A stretch of 64,000 nucleotides of DNA from Neopestalotiopsis rosae (GCA_023078685.1 JALGAS010000009.1:3100001-3164000), one strand, 5' to 3'; numbered from the stretch's first letter, positions 45,317-58,011 are shown. Notes: generated by a model from the letters alone, not told the origin. Translations and numbers: made by a program.

Positions 45317-46063
45317 ATGTATTCCATTTCGAGGATGCCTGATCCATCAAACGAGGTCGAAGAAGCCCGAAGCCCAAGAAATGTACAGACGGTGCCGCTA
45401 TGGAGCGCGCGCTACGACTTTCAGCAGTTTCGACAATCGTGCTTACCCCAGTACCCGATACTTTCGTTCGAGCAATTGAACAGTCTGGAAGCCTTCGCAT
45501 TTGGGCTGACGCACAGTACAATCGCTATGGATGGCGGGGATGTCAGTCGACTGACGAAGTACGCTCTTGTCCTATTGGTCATCGCCATCAGTCATCGCTT
45601 CTCGAAGCCGGATGCCGACTTGAGGCCCCAACTTGCGGAATCAAGGGGTTAATTAGTGGTATCAAGGAACATGAGGATTTACAAAACGTTATTGCGCACG
45701 TGTGGGTAGCATGGTTATCGCAACTTTTACACAACCATGCCAACGCTATAGCGCACGTACAAACAGCTATGGATATATATCAAGCAGTCGCAAAGGATGA
45801 ACACACAGTGCAGCATCGAGTGATCGAGTGGAGGCTGCGCTCTGATATACAGGTAAGAAACCTGCCAACATTGTCAATAGAACCACGTTAATTCTCCAAG
45901 TGAAAATAAAACGCCACAGGATCTTGCTCGCATCAACTTAACTGTAGACCGACCTCAACTCGAACAATTTTGGAATGGCATAGGAAAAGGGGAGCTAATC
46001 GTTTTCACTAATCACCTCAAAGCTCTTGCCGCAACTCAAATTGGTTCTACTAGATACCTTTGA
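45317..46063 (+). CDS. Hypothetical protein, possibly a truncated fungal transcription-factor relative
   Basis: Proposed exons 45317..45558, 45657..45852 and 45920..46063 give 193 aa. The last intron (GTAAGA...CCACAG, 67 bp, phase 0) is clear; the first (98 bp) is inferred because the coding text moves from one frame to another near 45650. Coding-like blocks are YDFQQFRQSCLPQYPILSFE, IAHVWVAWLSQLLHNHANAI and DRPQLEQFWNGIGKGEL. They recall the all-helical middle region of fungal Zn2Cys6 regulators, but there is no Zn cluster. It may be a degraded or truncated regulator; alternatively the frame change near 45650 is a real frameshift. Confidence 0.45.
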
Positions 46064-47194
46064 CAAATAATGGCATTCAAGATTGGCTCGTATAAATTTG
46101 AGACTTCACATTCAACTGGACTGTTCATACCGCTGCTTACAATGTCGATTTGACTGGAATGAGCTCATCCTCTCCTCTACTCTTCTCTATTACGTTGTTG
46201 CGTATCTTCACCCTCGTTTGAATTCATTTTGCACGCTCTTCTTTCACTTCTCTTCGGAATCAAGGACAAGGAATGGGAAAGAACGTATGTATCGGACACG
46301 AATGTCTCTCTAGCTTTATCCTGTAACTTCAAGTTTTCATTCATTATATTCGCATATGACGTACCAAGGGATAGCAATAATAAAGAAATCATCTTGTATT
46401 GGCACAACAACAAGGCTCCCCGGAAACTATGGTGCTTGCTAGTGATGGGGAGAAAGCCTTCAGAGTAGCGAAGATGTGTTCAAGAAACGTATGCTGTAAT
46501 TGATATCCTGCCCATGCGGTAGAGCCGAGCTGCAATTCACAAACATAACTAAAGAGACTTGTACTGGTCGAATAGCTTAAGATAGTTTACATTGGGCAAT
46601 GAATAAATGTGTACAGTTTCCTGCTGATTTTCTCATCCGACAATGATCGCGGTTGCGACACGCGCTGAAACCACTGTCATAGTGATCCTAACATTTTTGG
46701 TTGCTAAGATTCGAACCCAGCAGCCGAACACGGCGAGTGTGATAGCACATATCGAGGCCCTAGAGAAGAAGATCTCTTCTCTAGAATATAGAAGGCTAAT
46801 GATAGAATGGAGTAGTTCTTGTTGCAAGTGCTACACGCCTACTACGTAAATCTTGAACTTTCGGAATCTTTTCTGATTAGAATAAATCCAATGACATGGC
46901 GAGTTTTGTTGACACATACTAATTTTCAAGAAACTCGTATATAACTTGACTCTGCAGCTCTTTGGCAAGTCTGTAACATTTACTTCGGAACTTGACAGAC
47001 TGAGCGCGCATGTCGGAGTGTCCCTTTCAACCCGTGTTCCATTTTCATGCAGTCTAAAAAGTGGCTTAAGAGGGCTCTTTCTGCGGTCGTGGAAGACGAT
47101 ATCTTTCGCGTTTTCAGCTACACTTGAAGCCATCGAAATATCGAGGACGCAAAGCGCATATTCCGGGTCCGTATGTGTCTGTATGCTTAACTAA
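46064..47194. other. 1.1-kb stretch without a supported gene
   Basis: A small frame at 46643-46849 (68 codons, ATG, one hydrophobic segment and a short coiled coil) is possible but unsupported. Nothing else seen. Confidence 0.4.
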
Positions 47195-49389
47195 TCAAAA
47201 TCCTCCCGGGGAACCGTCGCCGTCCTGAAGTTGCCTTTCGCTCTCCTTTCCTACGGGCGTGGGCAGGTCAGCTTGAGCGGTATTGGTGTATTGTGTAGCT
47301 GCAGGCACTTCATTCAATAATGACTGAATACCTATCCTTTTCTGCGTGAGGGTAGCGCTATTTTGCTGCTCTTGTGCAGTACTCTTCTCTATGTCTCGTC
47401 TAGTCGTGCTGAATTTGTCCAAAATGTTTGGAGGACTAGCTTTCTCCCGTTGCACTAACGCAGGGCTGGTCGAATACGCCAGAGGCTCCTGATTACGAAG
47501 ACCACCTCCACTCTGCATCATCTCGCTTGTTCTGTGCCTGGTAAGCCCTGTTGAATCAAAAGGTCATATTTCTCACCTTGATGAAGCAGCGAGCTGTTCT
47601 CTTCTACCTGCAGGTGTACCAAGAGGTTCTTGGCTAGTGTACTTGTTTATTCCACACTCCTCAAGCTGGTCTGATATACTAACCGCTCGACTTAGGTGGG
47701 CGTCATCTTTTGGTGCCACCCGAGCGGAGGCCTGATTTGTTACGCAGATTCGAGGAAAGAGAGACTGCTCTGCGCGTGGAGGCGAATTCTGTATCGTTCC
47801 ATCTTCTCCAGTGTCGGCGTACTTACGTTCAGCATCTTGTTCATGAGAAATAAGCTGGATGCTGACCACAGGACTGGCTCCACCATTGCCAATCTGATCT
47901 ACGATCTGACTGTTTGAGGGGTTGTCGTTATTCGTAGCCCGTGTCGGATGTGAGCTAACCCTGCCAGTACTGCCTGGAACCATTTCTTGAAACGACGTGA
48001 TACTTGGCTGGCATAGAATTCCATCGCCTCTTCGAGGGCTGTTATTTGCTAACTTCGCCCCATCCAAATCTGTCGTCCAGTCCGAACAGTCTCCGCTCAT
48101 AGGCTTGGTCCCCCAGCTATGGTCTCTTCCATGATATTTGATAATTTCATCGAAAGCCTCAAGTCGAGTCCCAAACTTCGTGTACTCCAACATATATCTT
48201 TGTTGGGTGAGATTTGTCCCCAGTGCCGTATTGACAGTATCCAGCCTGCTTGATTAGTAACACATGGATTCATATCCGGACAGCCATGCTTACTTTATAT
48301 CCATGTACGTGATGAGCACTGTTGGTGAAAACGACAATCTATAATTTTCAGCTTCTGCACCAACAGATCCAAGATTCGTCGCAATCTTTGTGGTGAAGCC
48401 TTTGATGTCAGCAGATTCTGTGATTGATCGATACTGCTCCATTGTCGAACTCTCTGTGATCGATTAGCCCATCTCCCACTGCGGATTCATTGGCGCCTAC
48501 TCATCAGGAAAAGCTGCGATCCTAAATACCCTACAATGCCCTCTAGGTCTTCTATGACACGTGCCACCCCCTTGGCAACAGTCCTTAATCGTGCCCAATA
48601 CCCAGGCATGCGATTGTGGTCCATAAAGTAAGCCTCCATTGCCTGGTCCACTTCCGTAGAGCCCAACCCTTCGTGTATGCTGATAACGCAAATACAGCAA
48701 AATATAAGGTTTTCGAAACAATGTATCAGAGGGTTTCTTGACATTTGCTTGAGTCCCTGATATGCTTTTAACAACTGCGAAGCTGTCCGCGGTGTCACCT
48801 GCTTGTGACAACATGATCGGGGCTCCAAGCCCTTTTCGATGACATTATTCGGCGACGTATCGGAGTATTTCGTATCCATAATGAGCGCTTGAAAAGCATC
48901 GAGAAGCGTTTCTGGCGTTTTGAGATTGGAAGTAGTCCTTAGTGCATCCCATTGTTGTCCACTATTTGGCACTCCGTTGAGAAATCCAGATTTCGTAGAT
49001 TTCCGAGCAGATTGTTTCGATCGTTGCTGTTCTGGGATCTGGACCTGCCAAGTGATTAAAGTAGGTGCTGCAGGTGGAAACTGAAGTGGACCTGCTTGTG
49101 GTGGCTGTAATTGAGTCATAAATGGGACGTCGTCTTGTCGTGGTCGTTTGGAGGCTCGCTCGTCGTTTGAGTTTTCGGGGCATTGACCCAGAGAATCTAG
49201 CTCAGAGCCTGAGTTAACAGGGGCATGATGGGATGACTGCAGACGTTCGAGATCTGCCTCGAGTTCTATATTCCTCTGTTGGAGATTGACGATTTCGTTT
49301 TCTAGATGAATGATATAATCATTGCATTTTCCCCTGAAAGGGAAGCGACGTTTGCGTGGCTTGGCGCGTGGCTTAGATTGACCAGGCAT
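47195..49389 (-). CDS. Basic-leucine-zipper-like regulator
   Basis: Exons 49389..48501, 48453..48294, 48245..47577 and 47537..47195 give 686 aa; introns of 47, 48 and 39 bp, all in phase. The N-terminus is strongly basic (KPRAKPRKRRFPFRGK) and runs straight into a heptad coiled coil with Leu every seven residues (HLENEIVNLQQRNIELEADL), the layout of a bZIP domain although the canonical Asn/Arg basic signature is weak. The rest is Ser-, Pro- and Gln-rich with one helical block around residues 240-330. Expected to be nuclear. A fragment at 37564-37917 is a paralogue of residues about 325-375. The whole gene lies inside the proposed inversion. Confidence 0.65.
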
Positions 49390-50050
49390 TCGGCGGGCTG
49401 TTGGAGGTTGATGCAACGAATTGTTGATAGAATAAGAACGATTTTTGGACCGCATCGCTTTCCCTGTTATGTAATCCACCTTTGATTGGTAGATTTGAGC
49501 AGGAAAATTGATTTTCCTGTAGCTGTATATGCAACTTATCTGTGGACGGATCAAAGCCGCCCTCTTTATCGGCTTTACGGCGATTTTGTGTGGGCGTTTG
49601 CGCTGCAGGTGAAGTTAACGACTTGATATCCGATGGCAGATGAATCCGATTGACCTGCTTAGAATTTGGGCATATTTGCACGATAATGCAAAGAATGCTA
49701 CCATGTTGGAAGAGAACAGAAAAGCAGCTACGGTACGGGATTGCCAAACACGAAAACGTAATTTCCGCGCAGCCGTGTGAGATATCAGTCATGGTCAGCT
49801 GACCCCAGCTGCCAGAAAAACCACGGACTTGGCGCACGCACATGCGCCTACCACCTCCGAGCCAGTCCACTGGCTGGCGACTAATACTATAGTACAAGTC
49901 CGTTTCTTTAGTTCCGGTCCTGAAGGGAGGTAGTGCATTGAGTACGGCGTGATAAGCTAATGCGTGCTCTCCCGTTACCTCCAAATACACTCCCCTTTTT
50001 TCAACAGCGCTTCTATGGCAATTTCTATAGTTTCCAGTCTACGACTGCAT
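49390..50050. other. Upstream region of the zipper gene
   Basis: A stop-free - strand stretch continues upstream of the chosen start (phrase TPTQNRRKADKEGGFDPS near 49570-49610), so an additional 5' exon is possible. Otherwise no gene. Confidence 0.4.
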
Positions 50051-50710
50051 CTACAGAGCCAACGACTCAGCCCCCGTCATGTAGTCAATGTTGTATACAG
50101 GACAGGTTGTAAGGGGTTCCAGGGATCCTAGAGTGTGAGGGCAGTCTGGCCGATTAACCAATGCACAGTTGGGCATGGTGCAGGTCTCATCATATCCATA
50201 TGTGCAAGCAGCGTCGGCGATATTGTAAAGTGCAGCATTATGTCCGATCCAGGAGTCTGTTGGGCAACTGCTTACAAAGTTCATTGCATTTGCTGCAGAA
50301 AATGAAAGACGTCCCTCTGACTCGACGAGCAAATTTACATATTCAGACATGTCAATGTCCTTGTAAGTAGCAGCGATGCCACCACCAGTAGTGGGATGCT
50401 GCGTAGCAGACTCCCCAGTGTAGAGGTAGTTTCAAGCATCATAGGAAATATCGTAAGCGCCACCAGACTGGTCAATCCTGAGGAGATTGACAGATCTGCC
50501 ATTGGCGCTAACCTGAACACAGATGCTATCATAGCTGGGAAAGGACGGCCAGTATGCGATGCGATTGGTATTGACCTTGCAGCCGAGGACGCCAATAGAG
50601 GAGGAGTATCGGTCGTGAGGCGTAACGAAGATGCTGTTATCGCGGCGAAGTTTCGTAGCAATAGTCGGAGCTATTGTGGTACCTAAGAGGTAGAAGATGC
50701 TGGGGAGCAT
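50051..50710 (-). pseudogene. Secreted fungal protein gene with one in-frame stop
   Basis: A single - strand frame from ATG 50710 to the stop at 50051, broken only by TGA at 50434-50432 (codon 93). A signal peptide (MLPSIFYLLGTTIAPTIA) is followed by SIGVLGCKVNTNRIAYWP, NLLRIDQSGGAYDISYDA, then the stop, then NYLYTGESATQHPTTGGG and CALVNRPDCPHTLG. These are the ordered blocks of a common secreted fungal family of unknown role, in which Trp follows ISYDA; TGG to TGA is a one-base change. No intron fits around the stop. Likely a recent pseudogene. Several Cys residues suggest disulphides in the original protein. Confidence 0.75.
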
Positions 50711-51083
50711 TTTGGGAATTGCCAACAGTAATAGTCTTCGAATTCGATATGCTGATTCATGCAATGGTTTAAGTATGTGCACCATGAATACTGTGATGTA
50801 TCGATGGGAGAAAATGGACGTGCAAACCGTGCACTGCCGCTTTTAGATCTACCTCCCAAGAAACGCCAGAAATGGAGTATTTTCACAATACCCCAAATGA
50901 GTGCATATGTGTGATGTTTCCAATTCCTGCACTTCGAATCGAGCTACTTTTGGGGCCAGACTTGCGACTGGCCAGTGTCTTGAAATCAAAAGCGTCATAA
51001 ATGGAGCTAGCTATATTAGACAAAAGGCACAAAGAATGAACAAGAAACAGAAAAGCAGCCAAAGAAAAGCAGCACAACTTCCG
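50711..51083. other. Intergenic stretch
   Basis: About 370 bp upstream of the secreted-protein gene; no gene seen. Confidence 0.5.
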
Positions 51084-51671
51084 TCAAGATCTTTCGTATC
51101 CGCCAATGAGGATTTCCAATACGAGAGCGACCGACCCTGCGACTATGCCAGCAACATTCTCTTGACCAGCACTGACATCATCATAAGAGAATGTGTAACC
51201 CTTTCCATCCAATTCGTTTTCGTGAACAATTCGGCTATAATGGTTGGTGGGGCCACTCAGATAGTAACTTGTGTTTGGCAAGGATGGCTGTATCTCACCA
51301 CCATGTAGGAGGAGAGTAGTACGAACAAAGGCTGCACATAAGCGCGGTACAAATGCACGGTGAATGGCATTATCGAAATCCATAATGGCAAACGGCCCTG
51401 TATTACAACCCCAGATGTCGGCCGTCGTGGGTCGACTGTAGGGGCGGTTGTCACCCTCACAAGTGAGCTCATCTTTGGCGGCTACCCGGCATGTAATGGA
51501 CTGATTGGCTCCGTTGTCAAAGATCAGGTCTTCCGTCAGGTATAGCTCCCACACGCGATCTATGTAGTCCGTGTAATAGCCATCCGTCGCCCCGGGATTG
51601 ATAGTCTCATAGAGATTTGGGGATAGTGTTCGGAGAGGGTGGCCTTGAGGTGAGTAGACACTGTATATCAT
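51084..51671 (-). pseudogene. GH64 beta-1,3-glucanase gene, C-terminal half (split gene)
   Basis: An open - strand frame of 195 codons beginning VYSPQGHPLRTLSPNLYET and containing YYTDYIDRVWELY, CEGDNRPYSRPTTADIWGCN, FVPRLCAAFVRTTLLLHGGE, TNHYSRIVHENELDGKGYTF and SYDDV. These are the blocks of the second half of GH64. Family members read on from PWxxLC directly into a segment like this start, and PWNQLC is precisely where the + strand half at 44480 stops. There is no signal peptide or first half upstream; the frame starts almost at the end of the neighbouring oxidoreductase gene. It is therefore the detached 3' half of one gene. Confidence 0.8.
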
Positions 51672-51684
51672 TTTTGCGACTTGA

Positions 51685-54029
51685 TCAAATCAGCACCCTT
51701 TCAGTGGTGTCAGTAAAGGACATCTTTTTTTTTCTTTTTTTTTGTTTCTTGATCAAGGAACAAACCTTTTCCGCTACTGCGTACACCACAGACTGAAGGT
51801 GTGCACTTGGTATCACTGGGATAATACTGGAGTCAATGACACGCAGATTCTGAACCCCATATACTTTTAGATCTGTACCGACAACCCCTCCGAGCTCACG
51901 AGGCAACATAGCCAGCGTACCGCACGGGTGAAAACCAGTGCCAATTTGGCTTCTGACAAGATCTTTCAATACCACTTGGTCGTCGGACATAAGGTTTTCG
52001 TCTAGGACTGGGTCTAAGTTCGTCAGGGCAGATGTTCTCACGAGTTGTTGGTTCCATTGTAACCCCATCGACAGGGTATCTAGATCAAATGGATGTGCTC
52101 CGTAGCGAGGGTCAACCTCAACGCCATCGAGAATGTCGCTAGATTTTGGATGGACGTAGCCACGAGAGAGAGGATGCTGCTGGGCGACTTGAATTGTTCC
52201 AATCGAGTCTGCCATAACTTCGATAGCACCCTGGGTCGGCGCACTCAACAACTGCAGAATTGCAGAATACTGAGCTTCGTATCCTCTGCGTAGCTCGTCT
52301 GTGTAGTCAGATGGTAAGTAGACGCTGGTATTGTCAGTTAACAAATCTTGTAAGATAGATGGCCATGAGCTAGTGAGACGAGTCATCGGCAAGTAGCAAA
52401 TTGTCTCCACGAGTGTTGCCGTGAGGGGCCCCGTTCTGTTGTCATAATACAAGTCCCTCGCAAGCTGGAGTCTCTGGCCCGTCATATTTTGGGTGGTCAA
52501 CAGTGTGGAACTGCTATCTATTGGAATTGTCAATCCAATTTATTAGCTATGAAAGCACCAGCGGTAGTCCGGGGATGGCATACATTTGTAGGACGGGTCA
52601 ATCATGGCATGATCTTGAAGGTTGTTTCCCACGCCTGGTGAGTCAACTATCAATGGAATTTCCAGCCTTCCCAGAGTGGCTGAAGGGCCAATGCCCGAAA
52701 CTTGCAAGAGTGCTGGACTCCAGATGGCGCCAGCAGCCAAGATCACTTCTCGACGGGCTTTCGCGATATAAGTGAAGTTACTGTCGGTTCGAGCCACGAA
52801 CTAAAAGAGACAGAGAAAAGAAAATTTCAGCGCCTGCGCTCCATCAGGGGAACAATGTCAAGAGCGAACGGATGCTACTGACCGCAACTCCTGCTATCGT
52901 GACATCTGAATTGTTGGCCTGCTCGTTGAAAAGCAGCCGCGTGACAATCCTCTCCGTGGCAAGGTAAAGGTTGCGTCTGTTTATGGAACCCGTCAAATAA
53001 GCAGCCCTGGCATCGTAGCGAGACTGGTTTGACGATGAAAGGCCAAACGGAGGGACGGTTATTCCGACATTAGCGCCGGACGACACATGATGATTGTAGT
53101 CGATGCCGAGCTCTTCGTTAGCCGCGATGAAGTTGCCTGTCAATATGATTAGTAGTTGGTCTCTTTTAGCGTCGGTTTGATCGAGAAAGGACGTGTTTCT
53201 CCTCACTGAATTGACTGTATATATAGTTGGGGTAGGCAAGCTTCACAAGCCCATCAGACCCGTACGCGTAACCGCTTTTGTCACTGGGTGCATTTGACCA
53301 TCCATAATCACCCAAGTTATCGGTGAAGGATTTGACCTGCCGTGCATGATATCAGCTGTTTGTTCCTTCCCAACTGCGACAAACCGCAAAAGTAAAACAA
53401 CAGCAATAGAGAGTCAACCTTTTGGAAATAAGGAATCATATCGTCCCATCCCCAGCCATCATTGCCGAGATCTCTCCACGTGTCGTAGTCAGCACGGGTC
53501 CCACGTGTCCATATCATACCATTGAGAACCGTTCCACCACCCACCACATGGCCTTGGCTAAGGCTCCTTGGCTGATTATCAAGATAATTCTGCGCAACCG
53601 TGCTGATGTTCCAGTCATATTTTGACCCTACGGTGGCACCGATCCTGGATGGGAGAACGACCGCCTCTTCTCGAGAGTCCCTAGGCAGAAGTTAGCTATC
53701 GAATGTGCCATTTGCAAACGATCATCACACATCTGGCCTGCTTCAAGGAGTAGGACCGTTACTAAAAGATGAACATTAGTATTTGCCAAATTCAACTCTT
53801 GGGACGTTTCCTCCGCTTCCTCTGATCTGTGCTCTGAGGCATATTCACCATCTCTGTTCTCAGTCAGCCGGTTTGCCACGACCAGGCCGGCCGGCCCAGC
53901 ACCAACTACAATATAGTCATAGGTCGAGGGCAGACTGGAGATCTCTGTTGCGGAGTCAAGCAATCTACCCCATGATAGCCGTGGAAGAAAGAATATCAAA
54001 AGAAAAAGGTGGCAATTGATGAACAGCAT
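51685..54029 (-). CDS. Secreted GMC oxidoreductase (aryl-alcohol oxidase / glucose oxidase type)
   Basis: FAD-dependent oxidation of an alcohol or sugar. Seven exons: 54029..53849, 53761..53731, 53680..53419, 53336..53207, 53136..52883, 52800..52584 and 52517..51685, giving 635 aa with consistent phases. A signal peptide (FINCHLFLLIFFLPRLSWG) suggests secretion. The FAD dinucleotide fold is YDYIVVGAGPAGLVVANRL, then VTVLLLEAG. Both GMC signatures are present: GGGTVLNGMIWTRG and GAIWSPALLQVSGIG. The catalytic pair is placed at HPCGT and SAHLQ near the C-terminus. The protein ends with an unusual Lys-rich tail (KKQKKRKKK) read from an A/T-rich tract right beside the inferred inversion breakpoint, so its last residues may be new. 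Confidence 0.95.
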
Positions 54030-54768
54030 TTCAGAGCAAGGGAAATTATGTTGAGATGCTGTCCAAGGGAGAACAGAACAGTATAGTGGATCAGAAGCTG
54101 TGACCTCCTGGTACGTATGAAAGCAAAGGCTGGTCACTCCACATGAGTTATTCTTTCCCTTGGCCCATAGATGATCCGTTTTTAGCTGCAAAGCTTCCAA
54201 TGACGGAGAAGATCGTGCTGCAGAGCATATTGTGGATCTCAGATGTTGAAAAGCATATTCCAGTCCAAGTCAAATTCTAGACGTCGACTCGTCGCATTCC
54301 GTGCGGTTTTGCTTAGCTCCCTTCAAGCTGTCCACTAATTGACCTTGAAGTGCCGTTTCAAGAAGTAATGGAGCAAACTACGATTGAAGACCATTATAGG
54401 ATGTTCAAGATCCAGACTAAGCGCGGTCCAAAAAGCTTTTTCTGTCTTCTGAAGCCTTAAAAAGCTGAAAGGATCTAACGAGTTTGTCCATTTACGCTCG
54501 TACCATCCTACGAAAACTTGACGTCGAATAATGGAATAATAAGGATTTGTTTGCCGTAATCATGATTATACACTATATATTCTACAGTAGGAATCGGTAC
54601 TGAAGAAGTACAAGCTGACTTTGAATCCATTTTTGTACAGCCAGAAATGGAGCTTTTTATAAAAGTTATAAGCAGAATTCTGCGACACCCATTTCGCCTT
54701 TTACTGTATTGGGAGGCTTGCAGTAGCAATATTGTGATCAGACCTTGTTACATCTTTCCGTACTCTCC
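54030..54768. other. Divergent promoter stretch
   Basis: About 740 bp between two divergently transcribed genes; no gene supported. Confidence 0.5.
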
Positions 54769-57700
54769 ATGGCTCAATGCAAGCATTCTGATTGGCTACG
54801 TCTGATACGTCACGAATGTAGTTCGCAACTTGAAGTCATGGACAGACTGGAGGAACTTGTATGCCAGCTTCACTGTCCAGATCAGACTTCTCCTGGTATA
54901 GCCCTATTCATTGGAGACGAAAACAAGAATGATGCTCTGCTGGAATTCGGGATACAAAAGTATCCTTCTGAAAGAAGACACCCAGGCTGGAGGGCTCAAG
55001 TCCATCAGTCTCAATTTCTGGGACCTACTGGGAAGTCAATACCTCTTGTTATTTTTAATGCTGGAGCGTCCACAAAATTGCAACCGAGCAGGTTGAACAA
55101 TACTCCAAGATGCCATGAGACGCGAAACTACGGGATGACACCTACCATCGGCGAGAAAAGGCCGGTAGATGTAATCGACCACGTATATTGCCGCTTGCTG
55201 TTCCCATTCGTCGATATCGTATGTATTTTCGTGGACGATATTGGAGGCTTGACTCACTTGGCTTCTCGGCTTCGGGCATGGCTCAGGTACGGTCGAGCAA
55301 CAACTGCTCAAAGCGGATTGCGGCTGTTCCTGATCTTTGACGAGCTTAAAGATGGTATGGAAGTATCGATCCGTGACGTCTTGAAAGGCGACGTTAAAGG
55401 AATGACACCGCCAATGTTCCAGGAATATCATGTCTTTGATCTTGCAGGTCCACCTCAGCAGACAAGGAGATCATCCCGAGAGACGCCACAGAGAAGACTT
55501 CACAACGAATTGGCAAGGTGCCTCGTTTCGGCGCAGCGCAATCGTACCAGAAACGGAGAGCGTTTCTCAGCACAACACCTTTCCAAATTTCTTCAGTACG
55601 CTATGGATGAGCTTATTAATGTGGATAGGAGCCCTCTAGATCTTGTACGCATGTCCAGAATGATGAATCCTGTTTCTCCCGATCTGAGTTCGTATCTCAA
55701 TGCTTTCCTCCAGGAGGTAACATCGTCCGAAGACGTGGAGATATTCGCAATTCCGATGATCATCTCCAGCTTTATTCTAGACCAGTATCCGCCTAACATG
55801 CATCGTAAGTCTCTTGTCAGACGCATATCGGGAGGAGTAATTAACACGAACAGCCTTCCGCCCTGAACAAGTCTTTCGTGTACTCTATCATGATACCTGC
55901 CAACGGTTGCTCCAGAAAGGTCAACGAGATCCGCAGAGAACGATCGGCTACAATATTCCCCCAAACTTCACGGAGCTTGCTGAGGAGGAGATGATCAAGC
56001 AATATAAACAATACAGGAGATCGGTGTCGGCTGTTGCACATCACCGAACCATGATGAACTGCTTTCGGCATAAGTGGGCTCAGATGCGATCCGACGACGT
56101 ATGTTTGTGTTGCTTGCGACGGCGACCGCAGTATTGCTTGCCCTGTAGTCATAGTCTGTGTGAGAACTGTGTTCAGGTGTTTGGCAAGAACGAGGACGAT
56201 ATGCCTTGGACATTCGTCGTGGGAACGTGTCCTCTCTGCGGTCAAGAAAATAGCGGGGCAATCATTGGTGTCAAGCCGCCGACGGCGAGCATCCGGGTCC
56301 TCAGTATTGATGGTGGAGGAACGCGGGGCCGAGCGCCACTTGCATTTCTTCAGACGCTTAAGGGCCGACTGCAGCTCCCAACGCCGGTGCAACACAATTT
56401 TGACTTCATATATGGCACCAGCTCTGGTGCAATCATAGCCGCCGTGTTATATGCGCTGGATTGGAGCATCGAGGAATGCACCGAGTACTTCGATATGTTC
56501 GCGCGCGTAGCTTTCCAGCCGCGGTGGTGGTGGTTGAAGGTGCCGTTCTTGTCTGCCGTCTTACAGATGGTGGCTTCCCTGCTGGCCGACAGCCGATACT
56601 CGAGCAAGAACCTAGAAACAATCTTGCAAGATGTCTTGGGGACACGCAGTCTTATGGATTGTACCAGCGGGGCAGCTCGAGGCGCCAAACTTGGAATTAC
56701 GGTGACTACCGTCCGCGACGCACGTGCCTGTGTCTTCACAAGCTATAATGGTGCTGGAGAGCAACGGCATGATACAGGTATTCCCCAGTATCTTTTCATT
56801 TCTTCTCCTCTGTTTCACTTTCTTCCTATCGCTTGTCTCCTTCGTCCCATATCTCTCTATGAAGCGCCATGTTAACATATCATTCAAGACTACCAGGTGC
56901 TGTACCCGAAGAACGGCCTAAGCCGAATCCAGCTCTGGGAAATGTAGGATGATTTTGCATTCACAATCGCAAAAAGCAACATTAAAAGGCTAACATCATT
57001 CTAGCGTGCGGTGTAGTACAGCTGCTCCTTAGTACGTGAGAGGAACCGTTATTTTTTTGATATTACATTCGCGCTGAGATTTTGGTTAAGCTGACGTTTG
57101 GTAGCTATTTCCAGGTGAAACAAATTCCAGGCGTAGGAACATTTCAGGATGGTGGTCTGATTTTCAATAATCCTGCATCTATAGCCGTACGGGAAGTAGC
57201 AGCTCTGTTCCTCGACGCATCGGAACCCGGGCTTGTGGTATCTTTGGGAACGGGCTCGTCGAGGCCATCGAACCCCCCTCAGGCCACAAACGAGAGACAT
57301 TTTCTTCGGGATTCATTTCCTGTCCGCGTCTATCGGGCCTTCTGGAGTAGTGGGGATTCGAAGAGAGCGTGGCAACAGCTTGTTGACCATACTAAAGATG
57401 ACCCCAGCAATGTCTTGTTTCGTTTCGATGTCGAGTACGACGGACGTGCTCCCGCCCTGGATAGTGTTGCGGAGATGGAACATATCGGTCGTCTCGCGCG
57501 CGAAACTATCCAGGATTCTCCGATGCTGTCGAAACTGGTCCACCGCATTCGGGCTGGGCTTTTTGTATTCGAGCTGGACCCCTTTCATGGTGCTCGGTTC
57601 CGAAATGGTGAAATCGAATGCTCAGGCCGTATAATTTGTCGACTGAGAGCGCCAAATAAGGAGCTGCGGGCCTTTATCTGTCAGCTCATAGATCGGTCAG

Positions 57701-58011
57701 CTTTCTTTCGAATCGGCAATAGAACGATTAGCATTTCTAGCAGGAGCGCCTCCGGCTCATCGGAGAATAATATGACGCCTTTCACTATGAACGTGAAGTT
57801 CGCCGTGGCCAATAGAAGCGAACCATTTGCAATCCGACTGTACGAAGACGATGAACAGGGATGTCATATCAGTGGTTCTCCATTCACACTTGAAAAATTG
57901 TTCACGCAACAAGATCTTGAGGCATACTTTGGGAGTCCAAACCACAAGAAGAGGAGCAATACAAGCGAGCAAGAAAGCCGTGGGAAAAAACGCCGGCGTA
58001 CGGAAGCATGA
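54769..58011 (+). CDS. RING-patatin fusion protein (patatin-like phospholipase)
   Basis: Exons 54769..55804, 55854..56777, 56889..56943, 57005..57031 and 57105..58011 give 982 aa; all phases fit, including a 27-nt exon. Residues 1-400 form an N-terminal region with no family I recognise. A RING-like zinc site follows: CLCCLRRRPQYCLPCSHSLC then CPLCGQ. The patatin domain starts at IRVLSIDGGGTRG (oxyanion hole), has the nucleophile elbow YGTSSGAIIA and the Asp of FQDGGLIFNNPA, so the Ser-Asp dyad is intact and lipid acyl hydrolase activity is expected. LWEIVRCSTAAPYYF matches the usual patatin core. The C-terminus is basic (GKKRRRTEA), a possible nuclear signal. Such fusions occur in fungi with unclear roles. 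Confidence 0.92.

Noticed and set aside
46643..46849. Small membrane/coiled-coil peptide
   Set aside because: Could be real, but length and lack of any supporting signal make it indistinguishable from chance.
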